Numbered from the stretch's first letter, positions 25,940 through 36,787 are shown. The stretch is 64,000 nt of DNA from Acinetobacter calcoaceticus (GCF_900520355.1 NZ_LS999521.1:1922001-1986000); one strand, 5' to 3'. The notes: generated by a model from the sequence alone, not told the origin. Made by a program: numbers and translations.

Positions 25940-26392
25940 TTATTTTTCTTCTTTTATAATTTTAGTGAAGGCATCTGATTTGAAATAATTAATAATCATC
26001 TCTCCATCATCACCTTTCGATGACACTTTAGGAGGCTCTTCATAGTTAAACTTAAAGTCTGGAGGAATAAATTTTGAGATCGGAGGAAGCTTAGCCTCTC
26101 CTCCTGTGGTAATTCTTTCAATAAAGCCGGCGAGCCAAAGTATATATTCATCTTTATTTTTATGGTTGGGCATGAGACTCATATCCAACTTAATCGCGCA
26201 CTCTTCTAACGGCTTGGTTAAGCACTCCTCAAAATCGATAAAATTATATTTAAGTTTAAACTTAGTTCCTTTAATTTCCTTACGAATTACACCAACCAAC
26301 TGATTTAAGTTCTCTGCTGAGTTTTCTGAAAATAAATTTTTGTCCTCAATCTTTTTGTACACATTCTCAGCAATGATTAAATATTGTGGCAT
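25940..26392 (-). CDS. Hypothetical protein, longer paralogue of the gene at 24805-25113
   Basis: This 150-residue protein shares with its paralogue MPxYL, GTxxK, YNFxxFE, IKLDMSLxPxHKN and ILWLAxFIxRIT (residues 1-95). It adds a C-terminal tail of about 55 residues (PPISKFIPPDF and an EKK-type end). The tail may be a separate functional or binding segment that the shorter copy lost. No known family is recognised. GGGAG lies about 10 bases before the ATG. Confidence 0.6.
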   Translation of the reverse strand: MPQYLIIAENVYKKIEDKNLFSENSAENLNQLVGVIRKEIKGTKFKLKYNFIDFEECLTKPLEECAIKLDMSLMPNHKNKDEYILWLAGFIERITTGGEAKLPPISKFIPPDFKFNYEEPPKVSSKGDDGEMIINYFKSDAFTKIIKEEK

Positions 26393-26539
26393 CTCCTTTT
26401 CTCCCTTTTATTGTCCAGCTACTCATTCAGCTTTTTAAGGAAGTATGATAGATATTATGTTTTATAATGTAATTGTTGTATTGCTATTTGTAATTAACGT
26501 GTTTTTTGTGAAACTTAAAAGCATAACCATCCGAAAAAA

Positions 26540-26878
26540 TTAAAGTTTAAGCCTAATAGCAGTTAACTTTTGATTTTTCTGCTCTTCACTATCAGAGCAT
26601 AATGAAGAAGCTATTAAGATTAATGCGTTAACCTTTTCAGGAAATTGTTCCGCTATAGATCTAGCAATATAGCCTCCAAGTGAGAATCCAATCAGAATAA
26701 AGTTTTTTGGTGCATTTTCAGCGATATTTTGGGCAATTTCTTTTATGGTCCGCCCTTCTTTTAAAGTAGCCCGAAATATTTCCCACTCTTTAGGCATCTC
26801 ATTTACGGCTTCATCCCAGAGAGACTCATCAAGCATATAACCGGGAATTAAAACAACCGAAAGAGTCTCTTTATTCAT
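26540..26878 (-). pseudogene. Truncated alpha/beta hydrolase
   Basis: The frame encodes an alpha/beta hydrolase N-terminal half. It has an oxyanion-region LIPGYMLD (about residues 10-17) and the nucleophile elbow GFSLGG (about 65-70). It ends about 40 residues later, before the lid, the catalytic Asp and the catalytic His. Normal members have 220-260 residues, so the 3' half is lost. The next bases on the same strand do not continue the fold in another frame, so a deletion is likelier than a simple frameshift. The ATG at 26878 is preferred over the GTG at 26890. Confidence 0.6.
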
Positions 26879-27022
26879 ACTTTTTAACACTTTAATAGGG
26901 ATCCTTTATAAGTATTTACACTAATCTTAACTGAAATAAAATCACTATATAAATTAAACAGTATTATCTCTAGAAGAACACCAGACTATAAATGATCTTC
27001 TCTATCCTTCAAGGAGATATAA

Positions 27023-27316
27023 ATGAAAATTAGAGCCTCACGTACATATTCTGCTGCTTCAAATATCTATTTTATTTCAAAAGAATATAACTGTACTGTT
27101 ATTCCTGTAAAAGGTATGTGTTTTACAGATATGGGTTTAACTGAAGGTGGAGTAATTCAACCTGTAGAAATTACTGAGGTGACTATAGAGCCTGAGAGCA
27201 ATTCGTATCATGTTCTTTTAGGGCGCGATACACGTGAATATGAAAAAGAAGAATTAAAAAGAAAGTTTGAAGATATGAAGTCTCATGGTTGGGAATACAT
27301 AGAAGATTTGCTTTAA
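27023..27316 (+). CDS. Hypothetical protein, 97 residues
   Basis: Not recognised. The ATG follows a strong CAAGGAG. The sequence starts MKIRASRTYSAASNIYF and contains a DMGLTEGG segment. It ends with a charged helix (REYEKEELKRKFEDM) and HGWEYIEDLL. It looks like a small soluble alpha/beta protein with no signal peptide or membrane segment. A terminator follows, so it forms its own transcript among small orphan genes. Confidence 0.6.
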   Translation: MKIRASRTYSAASNIYFISKEYNCTVIPVKGMCFTDMGLTEGGVIQPVEITEVTIEPESNSYHVLLGRDTREYEKEELKRKFEDMKSHGWEYIEDLL

Positions 27317-27359
27317 AATATGTCTATACCTAATATTCAGTCAGATTACCGACTAAAGT

Positions 27360-27380
27360 AGCCCTCATCCGAGGGCTTTT
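27360..27380 (+). terminator. Terminator after the 97-residue gene
   Basis: AGCCCTC, loop ATCC, GAGGGCT and TTT form a compact hairpin 43 bases after the stop codon. Confidence 0.75.
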
Positions 27381-27419
27381 ATATAAATCTACATATTCAC
27401 ATCAGTATTGAGAGATTAA

Positions 27420-28379
27420 TTATTTTTCCTCAATACTGCCAAAAGCTTTTCTCCAAGCATGAGGACTTGTGCCATATTTTTCACGAAACGTTTTTCTAAA
27501 CATAACCGTATTGTTGAAACCAGAGAGCTCGGTTATTTGTTCTATAGACAGTTTCGTTGTCTCCAATAATTCACAGCTGTACCTAATTCTTTCTGTGTTG
27601 ATCCACTCTACCAAAGTCATTCCAGTCGCTTTTTTAAAATGCCGTGTAAATGTCCTACGTGTCATATGTGCTTTTTCAGCTAAAATTTCAATACTATGCT
27701 GCTGAGCTAAGTTTTTTCTTAAAAAATCGAGTAGGACATTAATTTGCGCATCTTGACTTGAATTCGCCACAGGTTGTTCAATGAATTGGGCCTGTCCTCC
27801 TTCTCTATGTGGAGGAATGACCATAACTCTAGATACTTTATTCGCAATTTGTGCGTTATATATTTCACGAACTAAGTATAAACAACAATCAAGAGCTGCT
27901 CCTGTACCAGCAGATGTAATAATTCTCTGGTCTTCTGTATAAAGAGCATCTGAGTCGAGTCTAATATCAGGAAATCTTTCGTTAAAATCTTGTTCGGCCA
28001 ACCAGTGCGTAGTGGCTTTTTTATTGCTTAACAAACCAGCATACGCTAGTGCATAAGTGCCATAGCATAGACCAACAAGTTTATTCCCTTTTTGATACGC
28101 TTGTTGAAGGCTTTCAATAAGAGAAGGTTCTGGCTTATGGTTAAAATCATCCCAACCAGGGATAACGATAAGATCACATTCTGGAATTAGCTCTATTCCG
28201 CCATCAGGAATAATGACCATTGACTGTTCTGTTTTTACAGGTTGTCCATCCATCGAAAATATTTTTAGCTTAAATAAGCTCTTATCCTCAATTTTTATAT
28301 TGAAAATGATATGCGGAATAGAAAAATGAAATGGATTTATATTGGGATAAACAAATAACCCAATGACTGGTATTTCCAT
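27420..28379 (-). CDS. GlxA-type AraC-family transcriptional regulator
   Basis: This 319-residue protein has an N-terminal DJ-1/PfpI-like amidotransferase fold (residues about 5-175). The nucleophile-elbow position is GLCYGTYALAYAG, with Cys present as in many GlxA proteins. A C-terminal AraC helix-turn-helix pair follows (residues about 220-315: EILAEKAHMTRRTFTRHFKK and IEQITELSGFNN). It is divergent from the secreted metallo-beta-lactamase-fold gene, with 135 bp between them, and probably controls that gene. The effector is unknown. Confidence 0.88.
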   Translation of the reverse strand: MEIPVIGLFVYPNINPFHFSIPHIIFNIKIEDKSLFKLKIFSMDGQPVKTEQSMVIIPDGGIELIPECDLIVIPGWDDFNHKPEPSLIESLQQAYQKGNKLVGLCYGTYALAYAGLLSNKKATTHWLAEQDFNERFPDIRLDSDALYTEDQRIITSAGTGAALDCCLYLVREIYNAQIANKVSRVMVIPPHREGGQAQFIEQPVANSSQDAQINVLLDFLRKNLAQQHSIEILAEKAHMTRRTFTRHFKKATGMTLVEWINTERIRYSCELLETTKLSIEQITELSGFNNTVMFRKTFREKYGTSPHAWRKAFGSIEEK

Positions 28380-28514
28380 ACAAATTCTTTAGCTGTGAAA
28401 AGTATAAATATAGCATTTTGTCCTAATAGTTTCGATAGTTGTCCTTAAGGACAATTTTTTATATTTATCTCTTTCCTCATAATTTCAATATCAGTAAATT
28501 ATCTGGAATTAGAT

Positions 28515-29396
28515 ATGAAAAAAATCTTAAATAGTTCTCTTATCGCTATTACTTTAGCAACTGCTTCATTCAATTTATATGCGAATGAAAGTGTCCAAAG
28601 AGATACGTCAAAGATAACTCACCTACAAGAAGTTCGTAATGCAACGGTAAAAATTACGTATGCAGATACCACTTTTTTAGTTGATCCAATGTTTGCAAAA
28701 AAAGGTTTTTATGAAGGATTCCCAAATACTTACCGAAGTTATTTACGTAATCCCTTGGTAGATTTGCCTATTAAACCTGAAACGATTTTGGAAGGTGTTG
28801 ATGCCATTATTGTTACACATACTCATTTAGATCATTGGGATGATGCCGCACAAGCAGCTATACCAAAGAACATGCCTGTTTTTGTACAAAACAAAGATGA
28901 TCAAAAGACCATTCGGTCTCAAGGTTTTAAAGATGTACGTATCTTAACTCAGACCACATTTGAAGGTGTCAAAATAACTAAAATCGGTGGCCAACATGGT
29001 ACTGATGAGATGTATCGCAATTCTAAGCTAGGGGCTGCTTTAGGTGAAGCCATGGGTATGGTTTTTGAAGCAGCTGGTCATGAAACAATTTATGTTGCTG
29101 GTGATACTATTTGGCGTCCCGAGGTCGATCAAGCTATAGAGAAATTTAAACCAGAAGTGATTGTATTAAATACAGGTAATGCTTTGATGGAAGGATATAA
29201 AGAATCCATTATTATGGGTAAAGAAGATACTTATCATGCTACTCAAAAAGCACCCAAGGCTAAAATTGTTGCTGTTCATATGGATGCAATTAACCATATG
29301 TCTGTATCACGTGCCCAGCTATCTGAATATGTAAAAGAAAAAGGTATTCAAGATAAAGTATCGATTCCTTTAGATGGTGAAACAATCTCTTTCTAA
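28515..29396 (+). CDS. Secreted metallo-beta-lactamase-fold hydrolase (UlaG-like)
   Basis: This 293-residue protein has a signal peptide (cleavage likely after LYA). The fold motif THTHLDHWDD (about residues 97-106) supplies the HxHxDH metal ligands, with further ligands in GQHG, VAGDTIW and VHMDAINH. The layout is that of the UlaG/RomA-like branch, not of class B antibiotic-hydrolysing enzymes, so carbapenemase activity is not indicated. The periplasmic substrate is unknown. It is divergent from the GlxA-type gene and ends at a good terminator, so the pair looks like a regulator-target unit. Confidence 0.85.
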   Translation: MKKILNSSLIAITLATASFNLYANESVQRDTSKITHLQEVRNATVKITYADTTFLVDPMFAKKGFYEGFPNTYRSYLRNPLVDLPIKPETILEGVDAIIVTHTHLDHWDDAAQAAIPKNMPVFVQNKDDQKTIRSQGFKDVRILTQTTFEGVKITKIGGQHGTDEMYRNSKLGAALGEAMGMVFEAAGHETIYVAGDTIWRPEVDQAIEKFKPEVIVLNTGNALMEGYKESIIMGKEDTYHATQKAPKAKIVAVHMDAINHMSVSRAQLSEYVKEKGIQDKVSIPLDGETISF

Positions 29397-29426
29397 GTTT
29401 TAATACTCGCGTTAAGCTTACATTGG

Positions 29427-29453
29427 AAAGCCCTGATTGTTCAGGGCTTTTTT
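29427..29453 (+). terminator. Terminator after the metallo-beta-lactamase-fold gene
   Basis: AAAGCCCTGA, loop TTGT, TCAGGGCTTT and further T residues form a perfect 10-bp stem. Confidence 0.88.
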
Positions 29454-29549
29454 GACAAATTGTTTTTGATGCTATGTCACCAAACATACTTTCAAGTTTA
29501 TTAATCTTGATGCGAATTGTTTCTTTAGATTTTAACTTTACGTCCTTTT

Positions 29550-29762
29550 CTAAATAATATTTCTCTCAGTGTTTTTTAATGAAAAATGCGGCTTACCACC
29601 TTTCTCTATTTCGGCCTTGCCAGATTTTAATTCAAGTAGCTTTAATGCTGCCCACTGCTCACATTCCTTTGCTGTATCCCGAGTACAAGAATATCTTTGT
29701 TTGTTAAAAGTCACGCTGATACGGTAAGTTTCCTCACGTTTAATAGGGTTTGGTAGCTTCAT
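29550..29762 (-). pseudogene. Prophage integrase remnant (N-terminal arm-binding domain)
   Basis: The 70 residues (KREETYRISVTFNKQRYSC, then DTAKECEQWAALKLLELKSGK) match the N-terminal arm-type DNA-binding region of Acinetobacter phage tyrosine recombinases as I recall them. The core-binding and catalytic domains (R-H-R-Y) are missing, leaving less than a fifth of a normal 380-residue integrase. The remnant lies at the right edge of a stretch rich in small orphan genes. It suggests the scar of a decayed prophage or island. Confidence 0.55.
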
Positions 29763-29913
29763 TTTTCTGGTGTAGATTTCTTTTTACTTTAACAATTTTA
29801 TGCCAAATATAGCTATATAAATAACCTTTTGGCGCACATATAGATGACTATAAGATGGGTTTTGAGTAAAGATTATTTGGCTAACATACTGTTTTTTAAT
29901 TAAATTATAATGG

Positions 29914-31497
29914 ATGAAAATAAGTATGCTTAGAATTCATCAACTCTATCAGCAATATAGTAGTATGGCATTAAATGCTTGGTGCTTTACAAATACACCT
30001 TCGTATAACGATACATACGACCCTGATGAGAACGATACAGTGACGAATAGCTTTAATTGGTTAAATGATGAGCAAGCTACGGAAAAAACTAAACAAGGAC
30101 TAACCGCTTTTGTAGCACTAGATGATGCCTTTATCAGTATCGCTTCTCGTATGTATCTCATTAGAAATGCAAAAGAAAAAATCGATTTACAATATTATAT
30201 TTGGACAAATGATTTTGTTGGAAATTTAATGCTGCATGAATTACTTACGGCAGCAGATCGTGGCGTAAAAATCCGCTTACTCATTGACGATCAAAATGGC
30301 GTAAAGCTTGATGGTGTTCTCAGAAGCCTTCTCCACCACCCTAATTTTGAAATTCGCTTATTTAATCCATACAAATTCAGATATATAAGAATTTTAGACT
30401 ATATTTTCCGTTTCAAAAAAGTAAACCATCGAATGCATAATAAATTAATTATTGCAGATGGAGTAATTGCAGTAACAGGTGGTCGAAATATCAGTAGTGA
30501 GTATTTTGATGCAAGTAGTGAGTTTCAGTTTACAGATCTGGATATTTTATTTTATGGGCATACAGTACAGCATGCTCAAGCCGTTTTTAATGATTTTTGG
30601 CAAAGCGAGCTAAGCCAAAACGCCACTGAGTTGGTCGGAACTTGTGCTGCCCACCACTTGCAATCTTTACGACAGCATTATCATGATCTACTTCATGAAA
30701 GTGAAAATCATACTCAAACCGAAGATAAGCTTTACGATGCACAAACTTATTTAAAAGAGCTTTTAGAAAGCTATCCAATTCAATGGTCAAAAGCGTATTT
30801 TGTTGCAGACTCACCTAAAAAAATTTTAGAAGTAGCTTCTAAAGAAGAGATGCTTTATGGACAAGTTATGGCCATTATGGGTGAACCGAAGCAGCATATA
30901 GAGTTAGCTTCAGCTTATTTTGTTCCTACCCAGCAAGGCACTTACTATTTAAAACAGCTAAAAGTGCAAGGGGTTAAAGTCAGGGTTTTAACCAATTCTT
31001 TTGCTGCAAATGATGTGGCAATTGTGCATGCTTTTTATAGTCAATATCGAGTCGAAATGCTCAAAAGTGGCGTAGAACTATTTGAGTTTAAACCATTTTT
31101 AGAACGTAGACGTAGAACATGGTATGAGGTGGTGACGGGAAGCGTTATCCCTGCAAAAGGTAAAAATAAATCGAGTTTACACGCCAAATTTTTTGATGTA
31201 GACGGTAAAGTATTTATTGGTTCATTTAATTTTGACCCACGCTCGACTTACTTAAACACCGAGGTTGGTCTGGTGATTGAGTCGAGTCAATTACAGGCTC
31301 AAATTTCTGTGATGCTCGATCAGCATTTACCTCAAGTCGCCTATCAGCTTAAGCTAAATAGTGAAGGGAAAATCATTTGGCTAGATTATCAATCGGATGG
31401 GAACGTTATTGAATATGAAAAAGACCCAGATACGAGTCTTTTCCAACGCACAATGATTAAAGCTGTTTCATATTTACCAGTTGAATGGATGATGTAA
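29914..31497 (+). CDS. Phospholipase D / cardiolipin synthase-like protein
   Basis: This 527-residue protein has two HKD motifs: HNKLIIADG with GGRN downstream (about residues 177-195), and HAKFFDVDG with GSFNFDPRS (about 424-446). Proteins with this layout (YmdC/ClsC type) transfer phosphatidyl groups to make or remodel cardiolipin at the inner membrane. No signal peptide or membrane helix is clear, so it is probably a peripheral membrane enzyme. Either the ATG at 29914 or the one at 29926 could be the start; neither has a strong ribosome site. Its toxin-like use in Acinetobacter (PLD effectors) is not supported by any secretion gene here. Confidence 0.88.
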   Translation: MKISMLRIHQLYQQYSSMALNAWCFTNTPSYNDTYDPDENDTVTNSFNWLNDEQATEKTKQGLTAFVALDDAFISIASRMYLIRNAKEKIDLQYYIWTNDFVGNLMLHELLTAADRGVKIRLLIDDQNGVKLDGVLRSLLHHPNFEIRLFNPYKFRYIRILDYIFRFKKVNHRMHNKLIIADGVIAVTGGRNISSEYFDASSEFQFTDLDILFYGHTVQHAQAVFNDFWQSELSQNATELVGTCAAHHLQSLRQHYHDLLHESENHTQTEDKLYDAQTYLKELLESYPIQWSKAYFVADSPKKILEVASKEEMLYGQVMAIMGEPKQHIELASAYFVPTQQGTYYLKQLKVQGVKVRVLTNSFAANDVAIVHAFYSQYRVEMLKSGVELFEFKPFLERRRRTWYEVVTGSVIPAKGKNKSSLHAKFFDVDGKVFIGSFNFDPRSTYLNTEVGLVIESSQLQAQISVMLDQHLPQVAYQLKLNSEGKIIWLDYQSDGNVIEYEKDPDTSLFQRTMIKAVSYLPVEWMM

Positions 31498-31514
31498 AGA
31501 CGCTTCAGTTTTAT

Positions 31515-32102
31515 TTATAAAATACCAATTTCTTTAAAGAATTTTTGATAAGCCTCAGCTTTCTTCTCTAATGCCAATGGATAAGCTCTAGAGGAAGATG
31601 GTAAGCGATATAAATTAATATCTCTTCCCGCAAAGTACGTCGATGTAGACATTCCTATAAGCGGCTTTTCAGTGTTCTCTGGTAAAACTGAAATTAAAGT
31701 GTCAGTTGCTTTATCACCTGTAGTCATGATGGTCTGACATAGCGGAATCTGTTGAAGTAGAACCGCAAGATCTGTTGGCGTTACTATTTCAAGAAATTTA
31801 TCGGCGGCATTCCCCTTTAATCGCTTAATTTGGTAAGCAGTATCAAAGATCGCAATACCTGTTTCAATCAAGAAGTTTCGAATACGTTCTTCATTAAATT
31901 TTTTTAGGTTTTCACTTAAAAAATAAGTTTTGTCTTGGAAAAAGATTAAACCAAAAATTCGCCACATGTCATTTTGGAAATTCGGATAGTAAAAATCCAT
32001 TTTCCATTTATTACGTGGTGGTGGAAAGCTACCTAACATTAATAGACGCGCATTATTAGGTAAAAATGGTTCTAGTGGATGTGTTTCTATCTCAATTATC
32101 AT
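31515..32102 (-). CDS. Uracil-DNA glycosylase-family protein
   Basis: This 195-residue protein has LMLGSFPPPRNKWKMDFYYP (about residues 21-40). This resembles the motif A region of MUG/TDG-type DNA glycosylases, though without the classical GINPG. RLPSSSRAYPL (about residues 167-177) corresponds to motif B (the HPSP loop). Such enzymes remove uracil, thymine or hypoxanthine from mismatched DNA. It is a stand-alone gene convergent with the phospholipase D gene. Confidence 0.75.
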   Translation of the reverse strand: MIIEIETHPLEPFLPNNARLLMLGSFPPPRNKWKMDFYYPNFQNDMWRIFGLIFFQDKTYFLSENLKKFNEERIRNFLIETGIAIFDTAYQIKRLKGNAADKFLEIVTPTDLAVLLQQIPLCQTIMTTGDKATDTLISVLPENTEKPLIGMSTSTYFAGRDINLYRLPSSSRAYPLALEKKAEAYQKFFKEIGIL

Positions 32103-32303
32103 AAAAAATCAGTGTTTACTTAAAAACTTTATAAATAAATTAACCTATTTCTTCGTTAATCACGAGTCAAGAAATGCAATTTCTCTTCATTAAAGCGTTA
32201 ATATAAAAAATTAGCTCTGACTTAAATGTATCGAAGCGACACCTGTGTAAGGGCCGCTTCAATAATTTAAAACTTGCAAAGTGTGTTGGTGGAACAAAAA
32301 TTA

Positions 32304-32540
32304 TTAAGAGTTAAGGACTTTAAAGACCTTGCCTGTTCTTGGATGAGCAAAGGTATTATCTTGATCTAAATTAATGACTTTATCCGAAATCACAATTTTA
32401 GAAAGTGGCAACCAATTTTGCTCCCTCTCAGCTTCGACAAAGTTTTTTTCATAAATATTTTCATAAATTTGTTCAACAACAATTTCCATACCACACATAC
32501 TTTTAGCGTTAACTTCTTTTAAAATATGGCGTTTTGACAT
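32304..32540 (-). CDS. Hypothetical protein, 78 residues
   Basis: The ATG at 32540 (MSKRHILKEV) follows a good GGAGA; the longer reading to 32588 lacks a ribosome site. The protein is acidic-basic mixed, contains a CGMEIVVEQIYENIYEKNF segment and ends FAHPRTGKVFKVLNS. It has no signal peptide or membrane segment and is not recognised. It lies in an intergenic desert between small genes. Confidence 0.55.
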   Translation of the reverse strand: MSKRHILKEVNAKSMCGMEIVVEQIYENIYEKNFVEAEREQNWLPLSKIVISDKVINLDQDNTFAHPRTGKVFKVLNS

Positions 32541-32743
32541 TCTAGTCTCCATTTTTATTATCCGCATCGATAATAATAAAGACTCCACTGATACAGTATG
32601 TAAATTTTAATAATGAAAGTGTTTTTTTTGTTTTAATCATACTTTTGTAATAATTAAATGAATAGTTGAGTAATTATTTGAGTTAAAATAATATCTTTAA
32701 ATTAATCTATTTAAAATAATTATGAGTTTTAATAAAAATTAAA

Positions 32744-32762
32744 GGGTTCAATTGAACCCCTT
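32744..32762 (-). terminator. Palindromic terminator between small genes
   Basis: GGGTTCAATTGAACCC is a perfect 16-bp palindrome followed on the minus strand by a T/A run, 14 bases after the stop of the gene at 32774. Confidence 0.55.
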
Positions 32763-32773
32763 TTTATTTAAAT

Positions 32774-32950
32774 TTAAACTTGTACAGTGTGATCCAGTGA
32801 ACCATTAGTTTGATTTTGAGTCCTGTCTTTACTAGTCACTGAGTCAGTATCACTATCCGTGTTAAAACTTTTACTGTTCTTTTGCTTTTTCTTGTACATA
32901 GACATCCCAATCGCAATACCTGTACCTATTACTAAAATTGACTTTAACAT
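32774..32950 (-). CDS. 58-residue membrane-anchored small protein
   Basis: The ATG at 32950 (MLKSILVIGTGIAIGMSMY) has GAGGTG upstream; the longer frame to 32992 has no ribosome site. It has a glycine-zipper-like hydrophobic helix (residues 4-19), a KKKQK basic stretch and a Ser/Thr/Asp-rich tail. The build is like the 32-residue peptide at 25609-25707. The function is not known. Confidence 0.55.
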   Translation of the reverse strand: MLKSILVIGTGIAIGMSMYKKKQKNSKSFNTDSDTDSVTSKDRTQNQTNGSLDHTVQV

Positions 32951-33525
32951 TTTGCACCTCTTCGACTGATGGAGTAAATTTTGATAAATCAACTTAAATT
33001 AATAGCACATAATTTGTTATTTAACGGCTTTCATTTGCGCCGCTTTTGTAAGGTGTTTAATTTTTATGTTAATTGAAGAGTCCAATAATTAAAAAGAATA
33101 AATTTTGATACAAAGCAAAAAGCCTACTCAAATGGGTAGGCCTTTTACTGTATTTCAGGACTAAGCAGTATTATGAATTACTTTTAAGTAATTTTATTTA
33201 TCTTTAAATACACTACAAATGTATTTAATGCAGATCTTTTAGTCAAGATAGGATTGAGAGAATGCTAATAATTAGTGATTATTGTGATTACTATCACGTT
33301 TATTTGATTGAGATAAGAAAAAACCCATTTCTACTTCTCATGAAGAAATGGGTAATGTGAAAACCACAAAAGACCTGAAATACTAAATGTTCTTACATTC
33401 AGTAAGGTTGAGTTTAGTGAATTTAACGAATGGTTGACAATTAAACTATTTGTATTTTTTTTAGTCATTTCAGCCAATCAAAAAATGCAAATAATTAGTT
33501 ATGTTCAATATGTTTAGCTCTAAAA
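32951..33525. other. Gene-free stretch with two terminator hairpins
   Basis: No coding region was seen in these 575 bases. A hairpin GCCTAC/GTAGGC followed by CTTTT (33117-33145) and a minus-strand terminator (33317-33353) are the only clear structures. The first has no obvious gene ahead of it on the plus strand and could end an unrecognised short RNA. Confidence 0.5.
33317..33353 (-). terminator. Terminator of the pqq-dipeptidase operon
   Basis: On the minus strand ACCCATTTCT and AGAAATGGGT form a perfect 10-bp stem followed by six T residues. It is about 170 bases past the dipeptidase stop codon. Confidence 0.8.
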
Positions 33526-34578
33526 CTATTCACCTAGAATCCGATAAAGCACGTTTATCCAATTCGTAAAACATAGTTTTTCAATGAGTTCGCTTGAATA
33601 ATGACGTTGTTGCATACGATTGATCAGCTCGCGTAGCCCTGTAACATCTTCAAGCTCGGCCCCGATGAGTGCGCCGTCAAAATCAGAACCAAAACCCACA
33701 TGTTCTTCGCCCAAATGATCCATTAAATATTCTAAATGATCCAAAATGACATCTATTGAGGTTTCTGCATTTCGCTGTCCATCAGGCCTTAAAAAAGCAA
33801 CATCAAAATTTACCCCGACCATGCCCTGACTATTTCGAATTTCTTTGAGCTGGCGGTCAGTTAAATTGCGCGCTTGGGCGCATAATGCATGGGCATTTGA
33901 GTGTGTTGCTACGATTGGTTGCTGCAATAGATCTACAGTATCCCAAAAAGCCCGTTCATTCATGTGGGAAACATCTATCACCATTTTTTTATCGGCACAG
34001 CGATTTACAAAGTTTTTGCCGTCTTGTGTAAGGCCTGCTCCTGTGTCGGGTGAGTGAGGAAACTTAGCATTTAAGCCATGTCCAAAGCGGCTTGGTCTAT
34101 TCCAAAGTGGGCCGATACTACGAAGACCTCTGTCATAAAACACATCAAGTAAATCGGTTTTTTTTTGTAAAGCTTCTGCACCTTCCATATGCAGCATAAT
34201 GCCCAGTTTCTGCATGTCTACACAACTCTGAATATCCTGAACTGATGTGCAAATTTGAATGTCTGTAGAACCTTTTGCGAGTTGGTGTGCTATATCGAGT
34301 TGCTCTAAGCAAATCTGTTCAATTTGCCGCTGGGTAAAATCAGAAGCATTTTGATCAAATAGTTTATTGGGATGATGCTGTTGAACATAGCTAAATGGAG
34401 GTAAAAAAATGGCAAACATTCCACCAACAAAACCTGCTTGCTGGCAGCGTTTTAAATCAAGATGGCCCTCTAGGCGTTCATGAATAAAAGCATGTACGGG
34501 ATCTGCATGATCACTTAGCCATAGACGCGTTAATGCATCATTATGTCCATCAAAAACTGGAATATTGCTAGGCTTCAT
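33526..34578 (-). CDS. Membrane dipeptidase (peptidase family M19) of the pqq operon
   Basis: The ATG at 34578 (MKPSNIP) is preferred because AGGA lies seven bases upstream; the ATG at 34584 is too close to it. The 350-residue protein has the renal-dipeptidase signature: DGHNDAL (HxD, residues about 10-16), the bridging Glu in MEGAEAL, VIDVSHM (His), ATHSNAH, and GFGSDFDG (Asp). It is a binuclear zinc enzyme that cleaves dipeptides. Its place as the last gene after pqqE, 18 bases downstream, suggests it helps process the PqqA peptide or its products, as proposed for the pqqF/G proteases (inference). Confidence 0.87.
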   Translation of the reverse strand: MKPSNIPVFDGHNDALTRLWLSDHADPVHAFIHERLEGHLDLKRCQQAGFVGGMFAIFLPPFSYVQQHHPNKLFDQNASDFTQRQIEQICLEQLDIAHQLAKGSTDIQICTSVQDIQSCVDMQKLGIMLHMEGAEALQKKTDLLDVFYDRGLRSIGPLWNRPSRFGHGLNAKFPHSPDTGAGLTQDGKNFVNRCADKKMVIDVSHMNERAFWDTVDLLQQPIVATHSNAHALCAQARNLTDRQLKEIRNSQGMVGVNFDVAFLRPDGQRNAETSIDVILDHLEYLMDHLGEEHVGFGSDFDGALIGAELEDVTGLRELINRMQQRHYSSELIEKLCFTNWINVLYRILGE

Positions 34579-34596
34579 GAACATTCCTATTGCTTG

Positions 34597-36028
<1,432 letters not shown>

Positions 36029-36032
<4 letters not shown>

Positions 36033-36787
36033 TTAAATAGTCCTTTGTGCCAAACCCGTTTGCTAGTCACACTGTGATACGGTGCTTCATTGTGAACATA
36101 TGCCAATGTTAAAGCATCTAAAATGCTCCATAAAATATCCAGCTTAAACTGCAATATTTCAAGCATTCGTTCTTGTTGCTCATGAGTCGTAAATGAATCA
36201 AGCGTAATTGTTAAGCCATGTTCAACGTCACGGCGTGCCTGACTTAAACGTGAACGGAAATACTCATAGCCTTTATCATCAATCCATGGATAGTGCTGTG
36301 GCCACGACTCTAGACGTGATTGATGAATTTTCGGGGCAAACAACTCAGTTAAAGAACTACTTGCCGCTTCACGCCATGAGGCACGACGTGCAAAGTTCAC
36401 ATAGGCATCTACGGCAAAACGAACACCTGGTAATACCAGTTCTTCAGAAATCACTTGTTCACGACTCAAGCCCACAGCTTCGGCTAACCGTAACCATGCT
36501 TCTCGGCCACCGCCATCAGGATATTCACCATCTTGATCAATCATGCGTTGAATCCATTCTTGACGAACGCGTTGGTCTGGGCAATTCGCCATAATGGCTG
36601 CATCTTTGAGCGGGATATTAATTTGATAGTAATAGCGGTTTGCAACCCAAGCCTGAATTTGTTGTTGAGTTGCTTTGCCTTCATACATCATCACATGAAA
36701 TGGATGATAGATATGATAATACTGGCCTTTATCAATAATCGCTTGTTTAAATTGTTCGGTCGTTAAAGCTTCAGGTGTTTGAGTCAT
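36029..36787 (-). CDS. pqqC: PqqC, pyrroloquinoline-quinone synthase
   Basis: This 252-residue protein has the heme-oxygenase-like PqqC fold: [15 protein letters not shown] near the N-terminus, [15 protein letters not shown] (about residues 70-84), and a [14 protein letters not shown] helix. PqqC performs the final cofactorless ring closure and eight-electron oxidation to PQQ. It lies 8 bases after pqqB. Confidence 0.96.

Noticed and set aside
28515..29396. Class B beta-lactamase
   Set aside because: The HTHLDHWDD motif and the UlaG-like layout do not match class B enzymes, which have HxHxDR/G and other loops.
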